A stretch of DNA of 38,441 nucleotides from NCBI GenBank assembly GCA_033557685.1, contig JAWQRN010000108.1, forward strand, positions 1 to 38,441, written 5' to 3'. The notes under the pieces are model-generated. The model made no database searches. It saw nothing but the letters and a program-made list of their open reading frames with translations, and was not told the origin of the DNA. Positions within the stretch are counted from its first letter, which is position 1; each line of letters opens with the position of its first letter. This document shows, piece by piece, positions 1 to 11,250 of the stretch. The stretch is from Sperchopsis tessellata. Its lineage: Eukaryota; Arthropoda; Insecta; Coleoptera; Hydrophilidae. The position numbers and the translations under genes are program-made.

Positions 1-9
1 ATATAGTTC

Positions 10-77
10 ATTTCTGTATTTAATATATCGACTTGGCCGGTTTGCTTGATATTTGATTTTCATCAAATATTAAAAAA
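10..77 (+). repeat. Left terminal inverted repeat
   Basis: This is the left arm of the 1.49-kb element and pairs with 1431-1497. It contains the self-complementary segment ATATTTGATTTTCATCAAATAT near its inner end. Confidence 0.75.
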
Positions 78-1430
78 ATCACATATACTTCAAGTTTTTC
101 TTGCAGGCTATTTTTATGGACCAGTGTTTATCGCTTGCTTTACTGTCCTACTCTTAGATAAATTCTTACGTTTTGAATATTCAATTGTGAAAAAATGGTA
201 GGTGATACAACTTTTTTATTATTATTTTTGGACCCAGAAACATAAGAATAAGGAAAACTCATTATACAAGTTTTTATCGTTGGCCTGTGTAATCATTACG
301 TTAACTGAATATTAAACTATACGAAATTGTAATTTTTGTACATGAATTGGAATTTTTGCTTCCTTGGCCGCACATTAATATATTATTTTAGATATTTGAT
401 TGACTTAAGTATATAAGTATATAAGTAAAACATATTAAATACAGAACATGCATAAAAACATATAGAAATGAGTCGAAACTTTTACTATGTTGTTGATTGG
501 TACTTACTCTATAAGTAATGCGATCTCCTCTGTTTATTGTAGTACCATTGATGTTGTATATGAATGGGGTCTGTAAAGAACGGTTTGATTATCTGTATAA
601 TTTTATTACATTTGGTTAAAAGCATCGGTGTTTCCTTTTTTTCGAGAAATTATCTGAATTTTGGAGCATTTAGAGATGCCAATTCTGTGTTTATTAAAGA
701 GACAATGACCCGTTCACAATTATACTTTTATCGTAATAAACTTGCTCTATTGTATCGGCCAACTTGCAGTTCCGGAAGCTCTAACCCAAAGTCAACTTTA
801 CGTTAGTAAAATATTGGAAATGAAATTTGAAAAGAGTTATCACTAAGCTGGACGCTTTACAATAATTGAACCAGAAGAAATAATTAGAGACACGTTGATT
901 AAGAAAATACCAGAAGGTTTACAGTATTCCAATGCAAGATCAGATAATAACTTAGATAATATACAAATATGATTTATAATATTTCAATATGCTCCAATCT
1001 CCAGACAACAAAGATAATTTGATTACATTGTGTAAGAATAGCCAGATACAAAGAACAGACGAAATATGTAACATCGTGTAAAGATAACCAGAAACAGACG
1101 AAATATTTAGAAAAATGGACTGAAAAAGAAAATAGATTAATTATTAAATAAGCGGACAGTATTCAGTGGCTAAAGTTCGGTGTATGGTCCACTCTGTACA
1201 GAAATTATTAGAGCCCCTGCAGGTTGGGTCTGAAACGCGCCGCAGGCCTCTGTAAGTGGGATATAAGGGAACCTACGCGTTTACAATATACGTTAAAAAA
1301 TTTTAATACACGATGTTTTTTGGGTGAGAATTTTTCAGTTATTACATTTGTGAAAACTTTAAACATGAATATTGTTCTGAACAATAAAGTTTATATTTTT
1401 GAAACATCAAATCAACTATTAAAGGTGTGT

Positions 1431-1497
1431 TATTTTAATATTTGATTAAATCAAATATCCAGCAAACCGGCCAAGTCAATTTATTAAATACAGAAAT
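1431..1497 (-). repeat. Right terminal inverted repeat
   Basis: This is the right arm of the 1.49-kb element, the reverse complement of 10-77. Its inner palindrome is ATATTTGATTAAATCAAATAT, slightly different from the left copy but still self-complementary. Confidence 0.75.
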
Positions 1498-1849
1498 CAA
1501 TTACGCATCGAACAATTAAGGGAACAACCCGAAATTGTAGTGGACACGTGTTTCTGTCATTAAGACGTCATCAGAACTACTCTTGTTAGTAATTAGTTGT
1601 AGGCCACATACGAATACATATTTCATTCCATGTATATATGCTTTGAGATCGTGAGTGAGCATATTCTGAGAGGTTTCGCAATGTTTCAATTGAATAATCT
1701 TTACGATAATTTGATATTAATCTACATGAAATTTCCATTATCGCATTAGAAAAAAGAATTTGTTGCTTCTTTTTCCGTACTTTAATGTATTATTTTAATA
1801 TGGAAAAAAATATCTCTAGGCGGTATTAACTCTAACTTCTGCAAATATA
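1498..1849. other. Non-coding stretch with a transposon-tail-like motif
   Basis: No coding sequence is visible. At about 1543-1575 the sequence GACACGTGTTTCTG...GACGTCATCAGA resembles the short 'cgtgtttc...gacgtcatcag' words found near the ends of many insect retroelements, but no reading frame is attached to it. It may be a solo end of an unrecognised element. Confidence 0.3.
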
Positions 1850-2890
1850 TGCCCCAACTAGCAGCTATTCACACTAGACAATCGAAGCGTTCTATGAAGA
1901 TGTGATAGATCTTCGTGACAGCTTAAATACACATTTCAAGATCATCTTAGGATATTTTCATGCAGTAGGAGTAAAACAACCAGGAGATCAAGTTGTAGGT
2001 TGTAGCAAATGAACGAGGTAACAAAAAAATTGTAGAATTGAAGAGTCTGCTACTATGTTTTCGAAGACTATGAGAAAGCATTTGATTCGATCAAGATATC
2101 TGCAGTTATTAAAGTATTAGTCCACAATGGCATTGCATCTGCCTACATACAGCAAATTCAAAACATCTATGAAAAAGACACGGCATTAAAGTGAATGGAG
2201 AATATCTTAACCATTTGAGATTTTCAGATGATATCGTGTTATATGTATACATCTGGATTCTGAAAGTAGCGATGGAGGCCTTAGGATGAATCTTAGTAAA
2301 TAGAAGATTATGCTCAATGAGGTAGCTATGACAACCAATGTATACTTCGAAGGTACATTGATCAAAACCGTACATGTATGTCGGTCAGCTCATAACGATG
2401 TATGAAGATATTTCTTTAGAGATAGCGCGAAGTATAAACCTTGCATGGAGTACAACTAGACGTCTATGTAACATATTTAAGGCGCAGATGCCTTTTTGTT
2501 TGAAAAGTAGGGTTTTCGGTCAGTATATTTTGACTATGATGACGTATACTAGTGAGTCGGGGACATTAAAAGCCTCGCACTCGCATATAGAGAAGCTCCA
2601 AACAACGCAAATAAATAATGAGATATTCATGAGGGGTTTGAAAATTTATGATAGAAGGCACTGTGCATGGATAAGAAGTTAGACTAAGGACAGTTATTGG
2701 AACAGTGAAATGGAAATGGGCAGGACATCTTGGAAGGCAAGCAGATCATCGATGGTCAAATGAATTAACCTTGTGGGCACTAAGAGGCAACATGTGACCA
2801 CAACACAAGACGATAGTAAAAATTCAGCACAACCGTGGTTAGAAATTGTGGAGTCTTGTAGAAATAATTATTTAAGTGTAGAACCAACAA
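1850..2890 (+). pseudogene. RTE-type LINE, endonuclease-reverse transcriptase pseudogene
   Basis: This is the wreck of a non-LTR retrotransposon protein that would nick DNA and copy its RNA into the site. Near 1884-1985 the frame reads TIEAFYEDVIDL then HFKIILGYFHAVG, matching the RTE endonuclease block in which LGDFNAKVG is usual, so the catalytic D is replaced. Near 2063-2170 follows FEDYEKAFDSI (RT motif A) and GIASAYIQQIQNIYE. Near 2193-2245 NGEYLNHLRFSDDIVLY gives RT motif C as SDD; the stretch between is deleted. MNLSK and the 102-codon ORF 2374-2682 continue the thumb/C-terminal part (YVGQLITMYEDISLEIARSI). WKWAGHLGRQADHRWS (about 2710-2760) is the typical RTE C-terminal block. Several stops and frameshifts make it non-functional. 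It is closely related in sequence to the minus-strand copy at 26.6-28.0 kb. Confidence 0.87.
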
Positions 2891-3857
2891 ATAAACTGTA
2901 TAAACTATCCATCTGTATCTCACATACCGTAGTACTATGAATAGAGGCGTATAGTATAGTATATATTTTTAAATGTATTTATCTATTTATAGTTATTTTG
3001 TTATTTTATTTCTATATTTTTAGACGCATTTTTCATACTTCACACAAAAATTGTGTGATGTGAAGGATTTGTTGTATTTTTAACTTACTTTCTACAGATA
3101 ATCTTGTTGACGGTTGTATGGGCTCACTGTTTGTTTTGATTTTTAATTTATTTTGACCTGTGTGAGAGTCGCTCAACAAATCTGCTGGTTTATTTTATTT
3201 TTTGATACGTTAATATTTTAATTAGATCGGTCGGGTAGAGTTCATATTTTGATACAGATGTGAAACAACTTTACCAAATCAGTTAATTTAAAGAATGTTA
3301 GGAATTTTCCTAGCGCCAAATAGCATAAAAATGTACTTGCATATTTTTAAAAACTATATTGTCTGCCAATGACTTAATAATAAGCATTAAAATGCAACAT
3401 TACTTCCTTGAATTACTTAGCACTTAAAAACTGGTGGTTACTTTATTTGTAAATTAATACAATATAATCTGTACTTATATAAATTTTAATGATTTCAACG
3501 CAAAATTTACACAGAACTTTATTTCATACAAATAACAATATCTCCAGTTATTTGTGCAATATTTATAAACTTACATGTTTTGTTCGAAAATCAGGCATTC
3601 TATCTATTGAATAATGAATGTTATTTCACTTAGCCCTGATACACAATTTTGTAAGTTATTCATATTAACTACCTACTTCAGGTAGTTTAATAGTGTTTAA
3701 TGATATAGTACGGATAAATTCGTTAATCTTCTAACTCAATAATTGCATTTTGATATTAATAAAAATCGTAATAAGTTGTTTAAAAGAAATTTTTAAAATC
3801 ATGGCCAATTTCGTGTCATTCACATAATATATGACGATTCATTGGTTATCTTTAGAG
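2891..3857. other. AT-rich non-coding DNA
   Basis: No ORF, repeat arm or transposon motif was recognised in this stretch. It includes the small inverted pair ACCTACTTCAGGTAGT near 3670 and otherwise looks like unconstrained intergenic sequence. Confidence 0.5.
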
Positions 3858-3914
3858 CAGGGTTTCCCAATTTACTGCCCCCGGGCCAGATCCGGCCCGG
3901 CAGACCTTTTCATC

Positions 3915-4176
3915 GGGTTCGGGTCCCAGAGACGGTTGGCTTTCGTGATTAGGAAAACGTCTTTGTAGTGCTCGTCTTCCGGGAGGGACGTAAAACGGTG
4001 GGTTCCGTGTATTGTAGGTAAAATTAAGACCACGTAACTATAAAAGAACCCAGTTCCAGTTGGAACACTGGATGCGGCAAAATTTCCAGATTAGGGAGCC
4101 GAATCCCTGGCGTCGGTGATTAGCGATAGTAGCAGGAATAGGCCGACCTTAACTAAACAAACTAACAAAGAAAAAA
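3915..4176 (+). mobile_element. SINE copy 1, 5'-truncated, nested in the hAT element
   Basis: This is the plus-strand member of a four-copy SINE family (others at 21927, 31235 and 37384, all minus). It begins at the tRNA-like B box GGTTCGGGTCC, so the A box is missing. It continues through the shared body (GTGATTAGGAAAA, CGTCTTCCGGGAGGGACGT, GTATTGTAGGTAAA, CCAGTTGGAACACTGGAT, AATCCCTGGCGTC). The end (CCTTAACTAAACAAACTAACAAAG) resembles the 3' tail of copy 3. It interrupts the subterminal part of the hAT element directly after CAGACCTTTTCATC and is therefore probably younger than it. Confidence 0.8.
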
Positions 4177-4337
4177 TAACTTTAGAACGTACGATTTTTA
4201 AAAGCTAAAATATGCGCACGTTTCATAGCGCCGATATCCGAACGGACTGCGATGTGCTGTTAGAAATACGTATGCTCACTCTGACGTTATGTATACCGAC
4301 AAACTACGTGGGCGAGCAGATTGCTGGCATTCAAGAA

Positions 4338-4470
4338 GAGCATTTTTATACTTTACCGCTTCGCGAATCCCGCTTGCGAGCCAACTGGCGTTAGTGGTTT
4401 CCTTCCATACCATCAACACGGGCTTCGCAAACCGCACCGCTCCGCGAGTGAAACATAAAAATGCCCGAAG
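4338..4470. repeat. GC-rich foldback inside the hAT 5' region
   Basis: The segment 4338-4385, starting GCATTTTTATACTTTACCGC, is imperfectly repeated in reverse complement at 4420-4468, which reads GCATTTTTATGTTTCACTCG on the minus strand. The arms are ~45 bp around a ~35-bp spacer. The surrounding 4200-4550 region is visibly richer in CG dinucleotides than its AT-rich neighbours. ORFs on both strands here overlap the foldback and show no known protein similarity. Whether it belongs to the hAT element or is another nested insertion is not clear. Confidence 0.5.
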
Positions 4471-4657
4471 GATACACGGGTTGTGCCCGAACGGGGATTC
4501 ACCGAGCTCACTATCTAAGTTCACCCATCCATCCCTTATCAACCGTGAACAGTGTTACTCACCGGTCATTGCAATTATAACGTAGGATTGTCTGTTTTAT
4601 GCCGTTTATTTTTATATGTATATATTTTCTCGTGGGTTCCCACATTAAATTTAAAAA

Positions 4658-6117
4658 ATGTCAAAATCAAAGAAGAGACAGTGAATGTCGGGTATTTAAT
4701 GAAAAAATGTACTATTACTTATTTTTGCAGTGCAAAGACAAGTGTTTGCATCTCATTTGTAGAGAGTATGTAGCAGTGTTTATATATATCGCCTTGGTTA
4801 AAGCCAGTTATCATAATGCGGCAATCATTGCTAAAGAAGGTAGGCCATTGAACAGTTGCAGAAATGAGTCCAAATGTAGTAAAAGCATTTGCTGGTGTTA
4901 GCTTATTTTCAAGTACAGATACTAGGAGAGTTGAAGATTTAGGAGTATATATCATTCTTCAACTTAAAGAAAAAGCTAGTAATTTTATTAATTTTTATTA
5001 TTTTCCGTGGAATAAATCAGAAGTAACTGAACAACTAGTAGCATTGAAGGGTTTTAAGGACACTACTACCGGAGAAAATATATTTTTGAACGTTACAGAA
5101 ATAATCGATGAATTTGAATTAAATTGGGAATAGCTTACTTGTGTAACTACTGATGGCACGAAAAGTATGGTTGGTTCTAATATTGGTTTAGTTGGAAGAA
5201 TTAACCGATTATTTGATACCAAAAGTATTTATCTGCCAGTGAGCTTACATTGCATCATACGTCAACAGTCTTTATGTGGAAAAGTTCTTAATTTAAAATC
5301 TGTAATATCTACCATTATGTCTACTATAAATTATATACGAAAGGCTGGATTGAATCATAGTCAGTTTAAAATGTTTCTAGAAGATATTGATTCTGAGTAG
5401 GGTTATTTGTTGTACCACTGTGAAGTGAGGTGGTTAAGTCGCGACAAAGTTTTAAAAAGGTTTTTTGAACTTCGAAATTAAATGTATATATTCACGATGG
5501 ATAAATCAAACCAGTTCCTGAAATTTCTGAACCTGCTTGGCTGGGAGACCTTGCATTTCTAACTGATTTAACTGAGCATCTCAATTGTCTCCAAGTAAGT
5601 CTGCAAGTACATGAACTTTTTTTGATATTAAGGCATTTCACACAAAACTAGAACTCTTTAAAAAACAGAGGCAACAAAATATGTTTTCAGATTTTTATTG
5701 CTGTGATTATTTGTGGAAAACTAAATTTAAATTTTTTTGTTTGTATTGAGAAAATTACATTGCTACAAATTGACCTAAATGAGCGATTCAAAGATTTTGA
5801 CAGCAATGAAAAATCATGTATTTTATTATAAAATCTTTTTGAGATCATACAATACACTAAAATTGTTATTTAAAAATGAAAACTTGATTAAGTTTTATTC
5901 TTTTTTTTGCCAGAAAGTAAATATCGTAATATTAAGAATTTTGCCAGAAAAATGATTTCCAGATTCGGGAATACATACATTTGCGAGGAATCATTTCCAT
6001 AATAAAGCATATTAAATCAAAAATCCGTCAAAATTAAACGACACTTACAAGATTTTTTAAAAATAGGTGCTTCTAATTTAACACCTAATATTGATAAAGT
6101 AATAGTTCTCATTAACC
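4658..6117 (+). pseudogene. hAT transposase pseudogene, ZBED5/GTF2IRD2-like
   Basis: It would encode a hAT transposase with an N-terminal BED zinc finger, an RNase-H-like catalytic domain and a C-terminal dimerisation region. The start ATG at 4658 gives MSKSKKR. A frameshift leads to QCKDKCLHLICREYVAVF, which keeps the Cys pair of the BED finger but has lost the usual NxxRHxxxxH continuation. ASYHNAAIIAKEGRPL follows. Near 4864-5130 comes RRVEDLGVYI...QLKEKASNF and the KGFKDTTTGENIF block, and near 5133-5400 VTTDGTKSMVGSNIGLVGRI (the catalytic D region), LHCIIRQQSLCGKVL and IRKAGLNHSQFKMF. YHCEVRWLSRDKVLKRFFEL follows near 5412. The hAT C-terminal block survives near 5962-6110 as FGNTYICEESFP then HLQDFLKIGASNLTPNIDKV. 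There are at least five stops or frameshifts, and part of the middle is missing. Confidence 0.9.
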
Positions 6118-6349
6118 CAATTTCAATGCCGGTGGCGAATTCCAATATCTGAATATTATTTTTATTTGAATAGTTTATAAAATACTTATTATCATTATAA
6201 AAAAAATGTATTAGTTATATATTGCAATTATTAGAGTTTAAATTGTTGTTAAACTTATGTAGTTTGCTATGTGAATATTTTTTTTATCCCGCCCACTTAT
6301 TTTCTATACTCTTATATAGCCCTATCCTTAATAAGTTTAAGAACCGCTG

Positions 6350-7321
6350 CTTGACAGGATGTGAACCTATTTGAAATTAGCACTTTTTATACATTTAATC
6401 TTGTCCTTCAGTTTTTACTCAAGCAGATCTATGAGAAAGAGTAAAACTATCACAAATCATGGGCTATACAATCTAAAAGGAATACATTGAGGGATAATTG
6501 TAAAATATCCTTATTTAACCTTAAATATTTTCAGCAAATTAAAAAAAAATCAAATTAAATAATGAAAATCGATATATGACTTTTCTCTTAGAACAAATGA
6601 CGTATTTCGGAAAAGGGCGATACGGTCGAGGCTATGATTTTTATGAATGTATCCAAATATAAAAGGCCAATATTCGTGATAATTACGGTAATAAAATGAA
6701 CCGACAAAGTGTACATAGTCCATTGATTAATGCTTCAACTTTTGGCTGTAAAAAGTTACAGCTTTCAAATATAATTTTATTGTATGACTCTTTTAAACAT
6801 AAATGTATATTTAGCATAGTGACAGCTGTTGCGTAGGCAATTTATTATAGACTCAGACCACAAATATCTACTGCTTTGTAATACAATAGTGAGTATTTGA
6901 AACTTCCAAATGCAGTAAGACCGCATAAATTGTTTACTATAGTTTACAAAATGAGAGATGAATATTGTATATCCATACTAAAATGAACACTTGCAGTAAA
7001 TGTACCATAAATTATATCTGTTTGATATTTTAAGGGCCAAATTATGTTTTAAGGTCCTGTCTTTGATGATGAGAGAGAAAGAGAGAAGAGGTGTTTTTAT
7101 TGTGTGTGCGATGAATGTTTGGTGCCCTTCAAAAACAAAAAAAATGTTGAAAGAAATTGCGAATAAAACGAACAGGAAATGAAAATTAGATGAGAACCAT
7201 TTTACAATATGATCTTACCTATAGGCTAGTTCTGCATATACAAATTTGGGTTGTTTTTTTTAAGTGACTGTTTAAAGACAATATAAACAAATAATATATT
7301 TATATCAAAATTAAGATTTAT
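6350..7321. other. Non-coding spacer between two hAT elements
   Basis: After the 8-bp duplication the sequence is AT-rich with no recognisable gene. A 60-codon ORF at 7000-7182 (+) has no resemblance to a known protein. The right end of the minus-strand hAT at 7322 should lie in this stretch, but I could not find a convincing terminal repeat. Confidence 0.45.
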
Positions 7322-9408
7322 CTAACCATTATTTTTATTAATTTTTGCTACGCGTCTGGCTTTTATTTTAGAGAAATCCTGCCATAGCACATCAATGTTA
7401 ATAGACAGAGCAATATTATTTTCTATTGAAATTATTACGAATCCGTTCAATTTTTCTTGACACGTGCTCGATTGCAGATAGGTTTAATTTTAATTTAGAA
7501 AAAAGTTATGTTTCATTTAGAAACTGAAACGGGCAAAGTCAAAAGTAATCACTGTATTTGGAAACAGTTCTTCAATTCAAAACCGTCTCCGGTGTACTAT
7601 CTTCATCATTTTTTCGAGAGAACAATTTCAGCTCTATTTCAAGTCCTTCTGTTTCAATGTGTTTGATTTCTTTGACACTAACAATTTTTTTAATGATATA
7701 CATTTTTCTTCAGTTCGAAGGGTTCCAGAATGCTACTAAATGATTCAAAACACTTTTTCATTGAAGCAATTTTATTTTTGTATCAACGGACTCGGTGGCT
7801 TTTGAGAAATCCAATTGTACTTTTTAACGCAAGTACTGCCAATATCACATCTATGCTCTGTAATTGTACTCATTTGCATGTACAATTGATTTCTCTTAGT
7901 ATCTCGTGCCAGATCATAAGTCCACAAATATATTCAAACCTGTCTAATTGTGATACGATAAATTCTGTTGTTGTACCTGTAAGCGAACCTTGTTCCAGTT
8001 AAACGACTTCTTTTAATGCATAGTAAATGCCTTTCAATGCAGTCTTCAAAGCTCTAACGGAATTAACATGCCTTTCTTATTTAATATCGCTAAATGGTTT
8101 CACCACCAATTTACATGGACGGAAAAACGTGCCAATGCTTTGTCGATCCCGAGAAAAAATTGTAAATTGTTTGGAAGGTCGAACAAACAAAATTAACGAT
8201 TTCAATAACTCCTTTTACCGCATTAACAGCAATAAATTTAAATAATGGAACGTAAAAGGCTCTCGGACTGATATTTGCAATGTGAGGCTGTACAAATTTT
8301 CTTTTTCCTTGAATATTTGCTCCATTGCCATAGCCTTAACCACAAATATTCATAATAGATACGCCATTTTGATTCAAAGAATTTAAAATGTATTCGGCCA
8401 TATTTGCTCCGGTAGTGTCTACAATGTTAGCAAATTCCAAAAACTTTCCTTAATTTCCACACTAACATTGTGACCTTCAACTGATTTTTCGATGTGGATT
8501 TAGCGTACAACAATGGACACATGTTCTCTATGAATTACATCTGGTGTACTGTCCACGATAACAGGAAATACATTGCATTTTTGACCATATTCAAAATAGT
8601 ATCAACTGTAGCTTTGGCGATCAATGAAATAATTTCCTGCTGGTTATCATATCCCAAATAATGAATATTTTTCTTTTTCTATCATCAAAAATGATCAAAT
8701 TTTGAGAACATCTCGATAAATTTAAAAAATGTACCACTGTTAACATAATTGAAATTATTTTCTTGGGCACTACATCCTAATATTCTACTCAAGTGCAATT
8801 TGTTTGACAGAGAATCAACGGTTTGGCTACTAAAAAACCTCTTTTTTAGCTCAACCTACTCCCCATAGCAATAAAAATGTTCAGTTTTCCTGTGTCCCCA
8901 ATCTTTTTTGCCTGCCTTTGCTTAAGCAAATTCGTCACTGCTAAACATTTTGCAATAAAAACAAAATACTCAATCTAATTTAGATGCATACAGAAGCCAC
9001 GTTCTATCACCTAGCTCAATATTTACTGTTTTTTTGTTGGAAATACATTTTGTTAAATGATCGGCCTACTTCGTATTCTGGATAATGATTAATGTTGGCC
9101 AATCTGCTAGTTCATAAAAATAATGACAGGCAGTCGTCTCAACAGCACTCGTTTCTGCATCACTATTTAAAGATTCACCTTCAGACACTTCGACGATTGA
9201 GATTTCATCTTCCTCTTTATTTGCAATGGTACCAATATTTGATTCAATATTGCCAGTTTAATTAGTTTCAGCTTCAGACCCTCCATCTGTTATAAAATCA
9301 TCATTGTATTCAGACTCACTTGGCTCAGAAGGCTTAGCAAAATTGTCTTTGTTTCTTTTCTATATTATTTTCGTTGTCCCAACTAGACAATTTCCGTTTC
9401 TAATCCAT
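7322..9408 (-). pseudogene. hAT transposase pseudogene, ZMYM1/DUF4371 type
   Basis: On the minus strand this is a near full-length but heavily mutated hAT transposase. It starts with an ATG at 9408 (MD, stop, KRKLSSWDNENN) and an acidic N-terminal stretch (PSESEYNDDFITDGGSEAE). ELADWPTLI follows, then a TTF-type zinc-finger remnant, FCFYCKMFSSDEFA, near 8960. The RNase-H-like core is recognisable as VFPVIVDSTPDVIHREHVSIVVR (about 8500-8580), then GYGNGANIQGKRKFVQPHI (about 8270-8340). WHVF...SVRALKTALK and FEYICGLMIWHEILREI (about 7880-7950) come next. The C-terminus near 7330-7440 reads IENNIALSINIDVLWQDFSK and KARRVAKI before a stop at 7322-7324, matching the family ending 'IEndiA..id...DFA.kKAR'. 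Many stops and frameshifts are present. I could not locate terminal repeats or a target duplication. ORFs called on the plus strand here are shadows. Confidence 0.87.
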
Positions 9409-9989
9409 ATTACTGCAAATCATTTTTAATTCAGTTATACCCATTTTTACTAAAGCTTAAATAAAATATCCTACTTGTTGGAGGTGACAACTTGATCAAA
9501 ACAGACGCGAAAGTTTCAGAACTGTCAATTATATACCAACACATTACTTTTAAATATCCACTTCATCAACATGGCCGTTTGTCAAATCGGAGAACACATG
9601 TCTGGCAGAGACAACTATGGCGTTCTACAAACGACCCCAAGTTCAAATTCAAGCAAAAATTTTACATACGTTTATTACTATGATAAGAAACTTTAATTAT
9701 TATAATATAGAAAAGTAGCCAACTTGGTTTTTTTTAATAATTCATTTTTAATTTAAATTTTTGAGGTCTTTTAGGTACTTCTTTGAGACGGCACCTTTGT
9801 GAATCGCGTCGTTTCTTTATGATTGTTCCACCCTGATAACTTGAGAAAGTTCCTGTCTGTATTTTCATACCTTCCACCAGTCTGTTATGGCGAAAGTTGG
9901 GTTCTTGCTCTAAAATAGAACTCAGCCTAGCAATAGTTTTTATTACAGTTGGGAGTATCAGCCAGGAATACTTGACTAGATTGAAGATA
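9409..9989. other. Non-coding spacer
   Basis: This is AT-rich DNA upstream of the minus-strand hAT gene. It should contain that element's 5' terminal repeat, which was not found. The 63-codon ORF at 9492-9683 has no recognisable product. Confidence 0.4.
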
Positions 9990-11250
9990 AACTACTTTTG
10001 TTCAAATTAAACGTTTCTACTATTGGTTGTAGGCTTGATCACGAGCTATTATTTTCTTTCGCAAAACGTGCGAATGTTCTTATAATTTCTGAAGGTTATG
10101 AGTTTGTCTCCATTTATGCGGTATTGTTGTTCACGAATCTCATTGGCTTTTTACTGAGTAACACTCACCTTTACCCTTAACTGCCGTCATTGAAACTTAA
10201 CGTTTTATTTTTAACTCGAATTATTTCAATTATAAAGATCAGTTTCATCGTCCAATTATATGGTATTTCGATGGGATCTTAACTTCATTACGCCAATGAT
10301 CCCCATGGAATTAAATTTCATCTGTTCCTATGTTGGCAACATCATCTGTGTCCTATGCCGGTAAATCTAATAGATGAAACCCTTGAACTTTTTAATACTT
10401 TTGATCAATATTAGTGCACTGAAGAGATAGAAAACAACTTTCCTTTTTCTGGACATTTTGGTGATGCGTCGCCCTGACAATTCCATTATGATAGATTAGT
10501 ACCAGAAACTCTCTGCTCCTTGTGGGCATATCAACTTGAATTCTACCATCACACAAAGTAAAGACTTAATTTTGTTAAAGCCATAAATAATCGAACTATT
10601 ACAATTTCATGTTCATCTTTTTTCACGAATAACCTCAATATTCTACCTGATATTTTCTTCTAAATCGTGACCCACATCCTCTTATTTCAAAAATGTTCCT
10701 AGGCTACCTATGCTAGTATAACAAACCCAATCCCTAATTTTGGGTACGAAAAATACCTTAATCATTAAAAACAGTAAATTTCCGTAATAAAGAAATTAAT
10801 AATAAGATTCTTAAACTTTTTCATGGGTCAGAATCGCTAATTATAATCTCCTAAACGTTAGCTCGTTATATTCCTCTTTTAAACATCCTAAACCCACTAT
10901 AACATAGTAAACATAAAGTTGATCGCAAAGGTTGCAATAAGTGTTACATTGGACATAGTCAACTAAAATGGAATAAACGTCTGGTCTTGCACGAAAGTGA
11001 TTCCAAGTTTCTCTCTGATACATTTAGTCTAGCGTGTCATATGTTCAATACATTACATGCAATGGACTTTGATAACATCCAAGTCCTAGATATTGAATCC
11101 AATCTCCAGAAACGAAATTCTAAGGGTCATTTCATATATATCGAGCTTTTGGAATTCCTTTGAATGCTAAATCAGATATTGATGGCCTTTCACTTTACAT
11201 CTTTCTACTTAACGACAATACGCCTAGTATTGAACCTCCGCCTACTTCTT
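9990..11250 (+). pseudogene. Penelope-like element 1: reverse transcriptase plus GIY-YIG endonuclease remains
   Basis: PLEs encode one protein with an RT domain followed by a GIY-YIG endonuclease. The RT is traceable by order. YEFVSIYAVLLFTN (about 10097-10138) corresponds to the 'LVSFDVVSLFTN' motif A block, with the catalytic D replaced. GISMGS (about 10263-10280) is motif B. SYVGNIICVL (about 10325-10355) is motif C, where YVDD has become YVGN. LIDETLELFNTFDQY follows, then EIENNFPFLDILVMRRPDNS (about 10418-10480) is the 'IPFLDVLV.RR' block. The endonuclease follows near 10912-11090 as GCNKCYIGHSQLKWNKRLVLHES and then MDFDNIQVLDIESNLQKR, the 'CYIGQT...FDFDN.kIlD.E.N..KR' pattern. Both RT catalytic sites and the frame are broken. 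Element ends were not identified. Confidence 0.8.

Larger units (their letters stand above)
10..1497. mobile_element. Unclassified element with long terminal inverted repeats
   Basis: The first ~68 bases (10-77) match the reverse complement of 1431-1497 with few mismatches. Both arms share the core ACTTGGCCGGTTTGCT. Each arm also carries its own inner palindrome of the form ATATTTGAT...ATCAAATAT (about 50-70 and 1438-1458). Two inverted arms of ~65 bp around ~1.35 kb of AT-rich DNA are the outline of a non-autonomous DNA transposon or foldback element. The interior has an 80-codon ORF (564-806, +) and another broken reading frame near 850-970, neither of which I recognise. A short direct repeat containing CAGACGAAATAT occurs at about 1057-1105. 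I could not fix a target site duplication, so the exact ends are uncertain. The family is unknown. Confidence 0.7.
3858..6349 (+). mobile_element. hAT DNA transposon (ZBED5/GTF2IRD2-like), degenerate, with both ends
   Basis: The left end starts CAGGGTTTCCCAATTTA and runs into the GC-rich subterminal block GGGCCAGATCCGGCCC, typical of this hAT group. The right end, read inward on the minus strand, starts CAGCGGTTCTTAAACTTA at 6349. The flanking octamers are CTTTAGAG (3850-3857) and CTTGACAG (6350-6357), 6 of 8 identical, as expected for an old hAT 8-bp target duplication with the usual nTnnnnAn bias. Inside lie a SINE (3915-4176), a GC-rich foldback (about 4338-4470) and a decayed transposase gene (4658-6117). 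The element is 2.49 kb and cannot be active. Confidence 0.82.

Noticed and set aside
564..806. 80-codon ORF as a transposase of the TIR element, and its resemblance to the ORF at 11314-11538
   Set aside because: The similarity is limited to a few residues (ALLY.P...SGGS/SSGSS type) and neither ORF has a recognised domain; it is likely chance.
4212..4585. Overlapping ORFs on both strands as genes
   Set aside because: They cover a foldback inside a transposon's 5' region, with no family resemblance and no support for translation.
7558..8245. Three consecutive plus-strand ORFs of 61-90 codons
   Set aside because: The minus strand carries the hAT DUF4371-type transposase through the whole interval; the plus ORFs are its shadows.
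7000..9990. Terminal repeats and target duplication for the minus-strand hAT
   Set aside because: I scanned both flanks for a CAG-type end pair and an 8-bp duplication and found none convincing, so only the gene is annotated.
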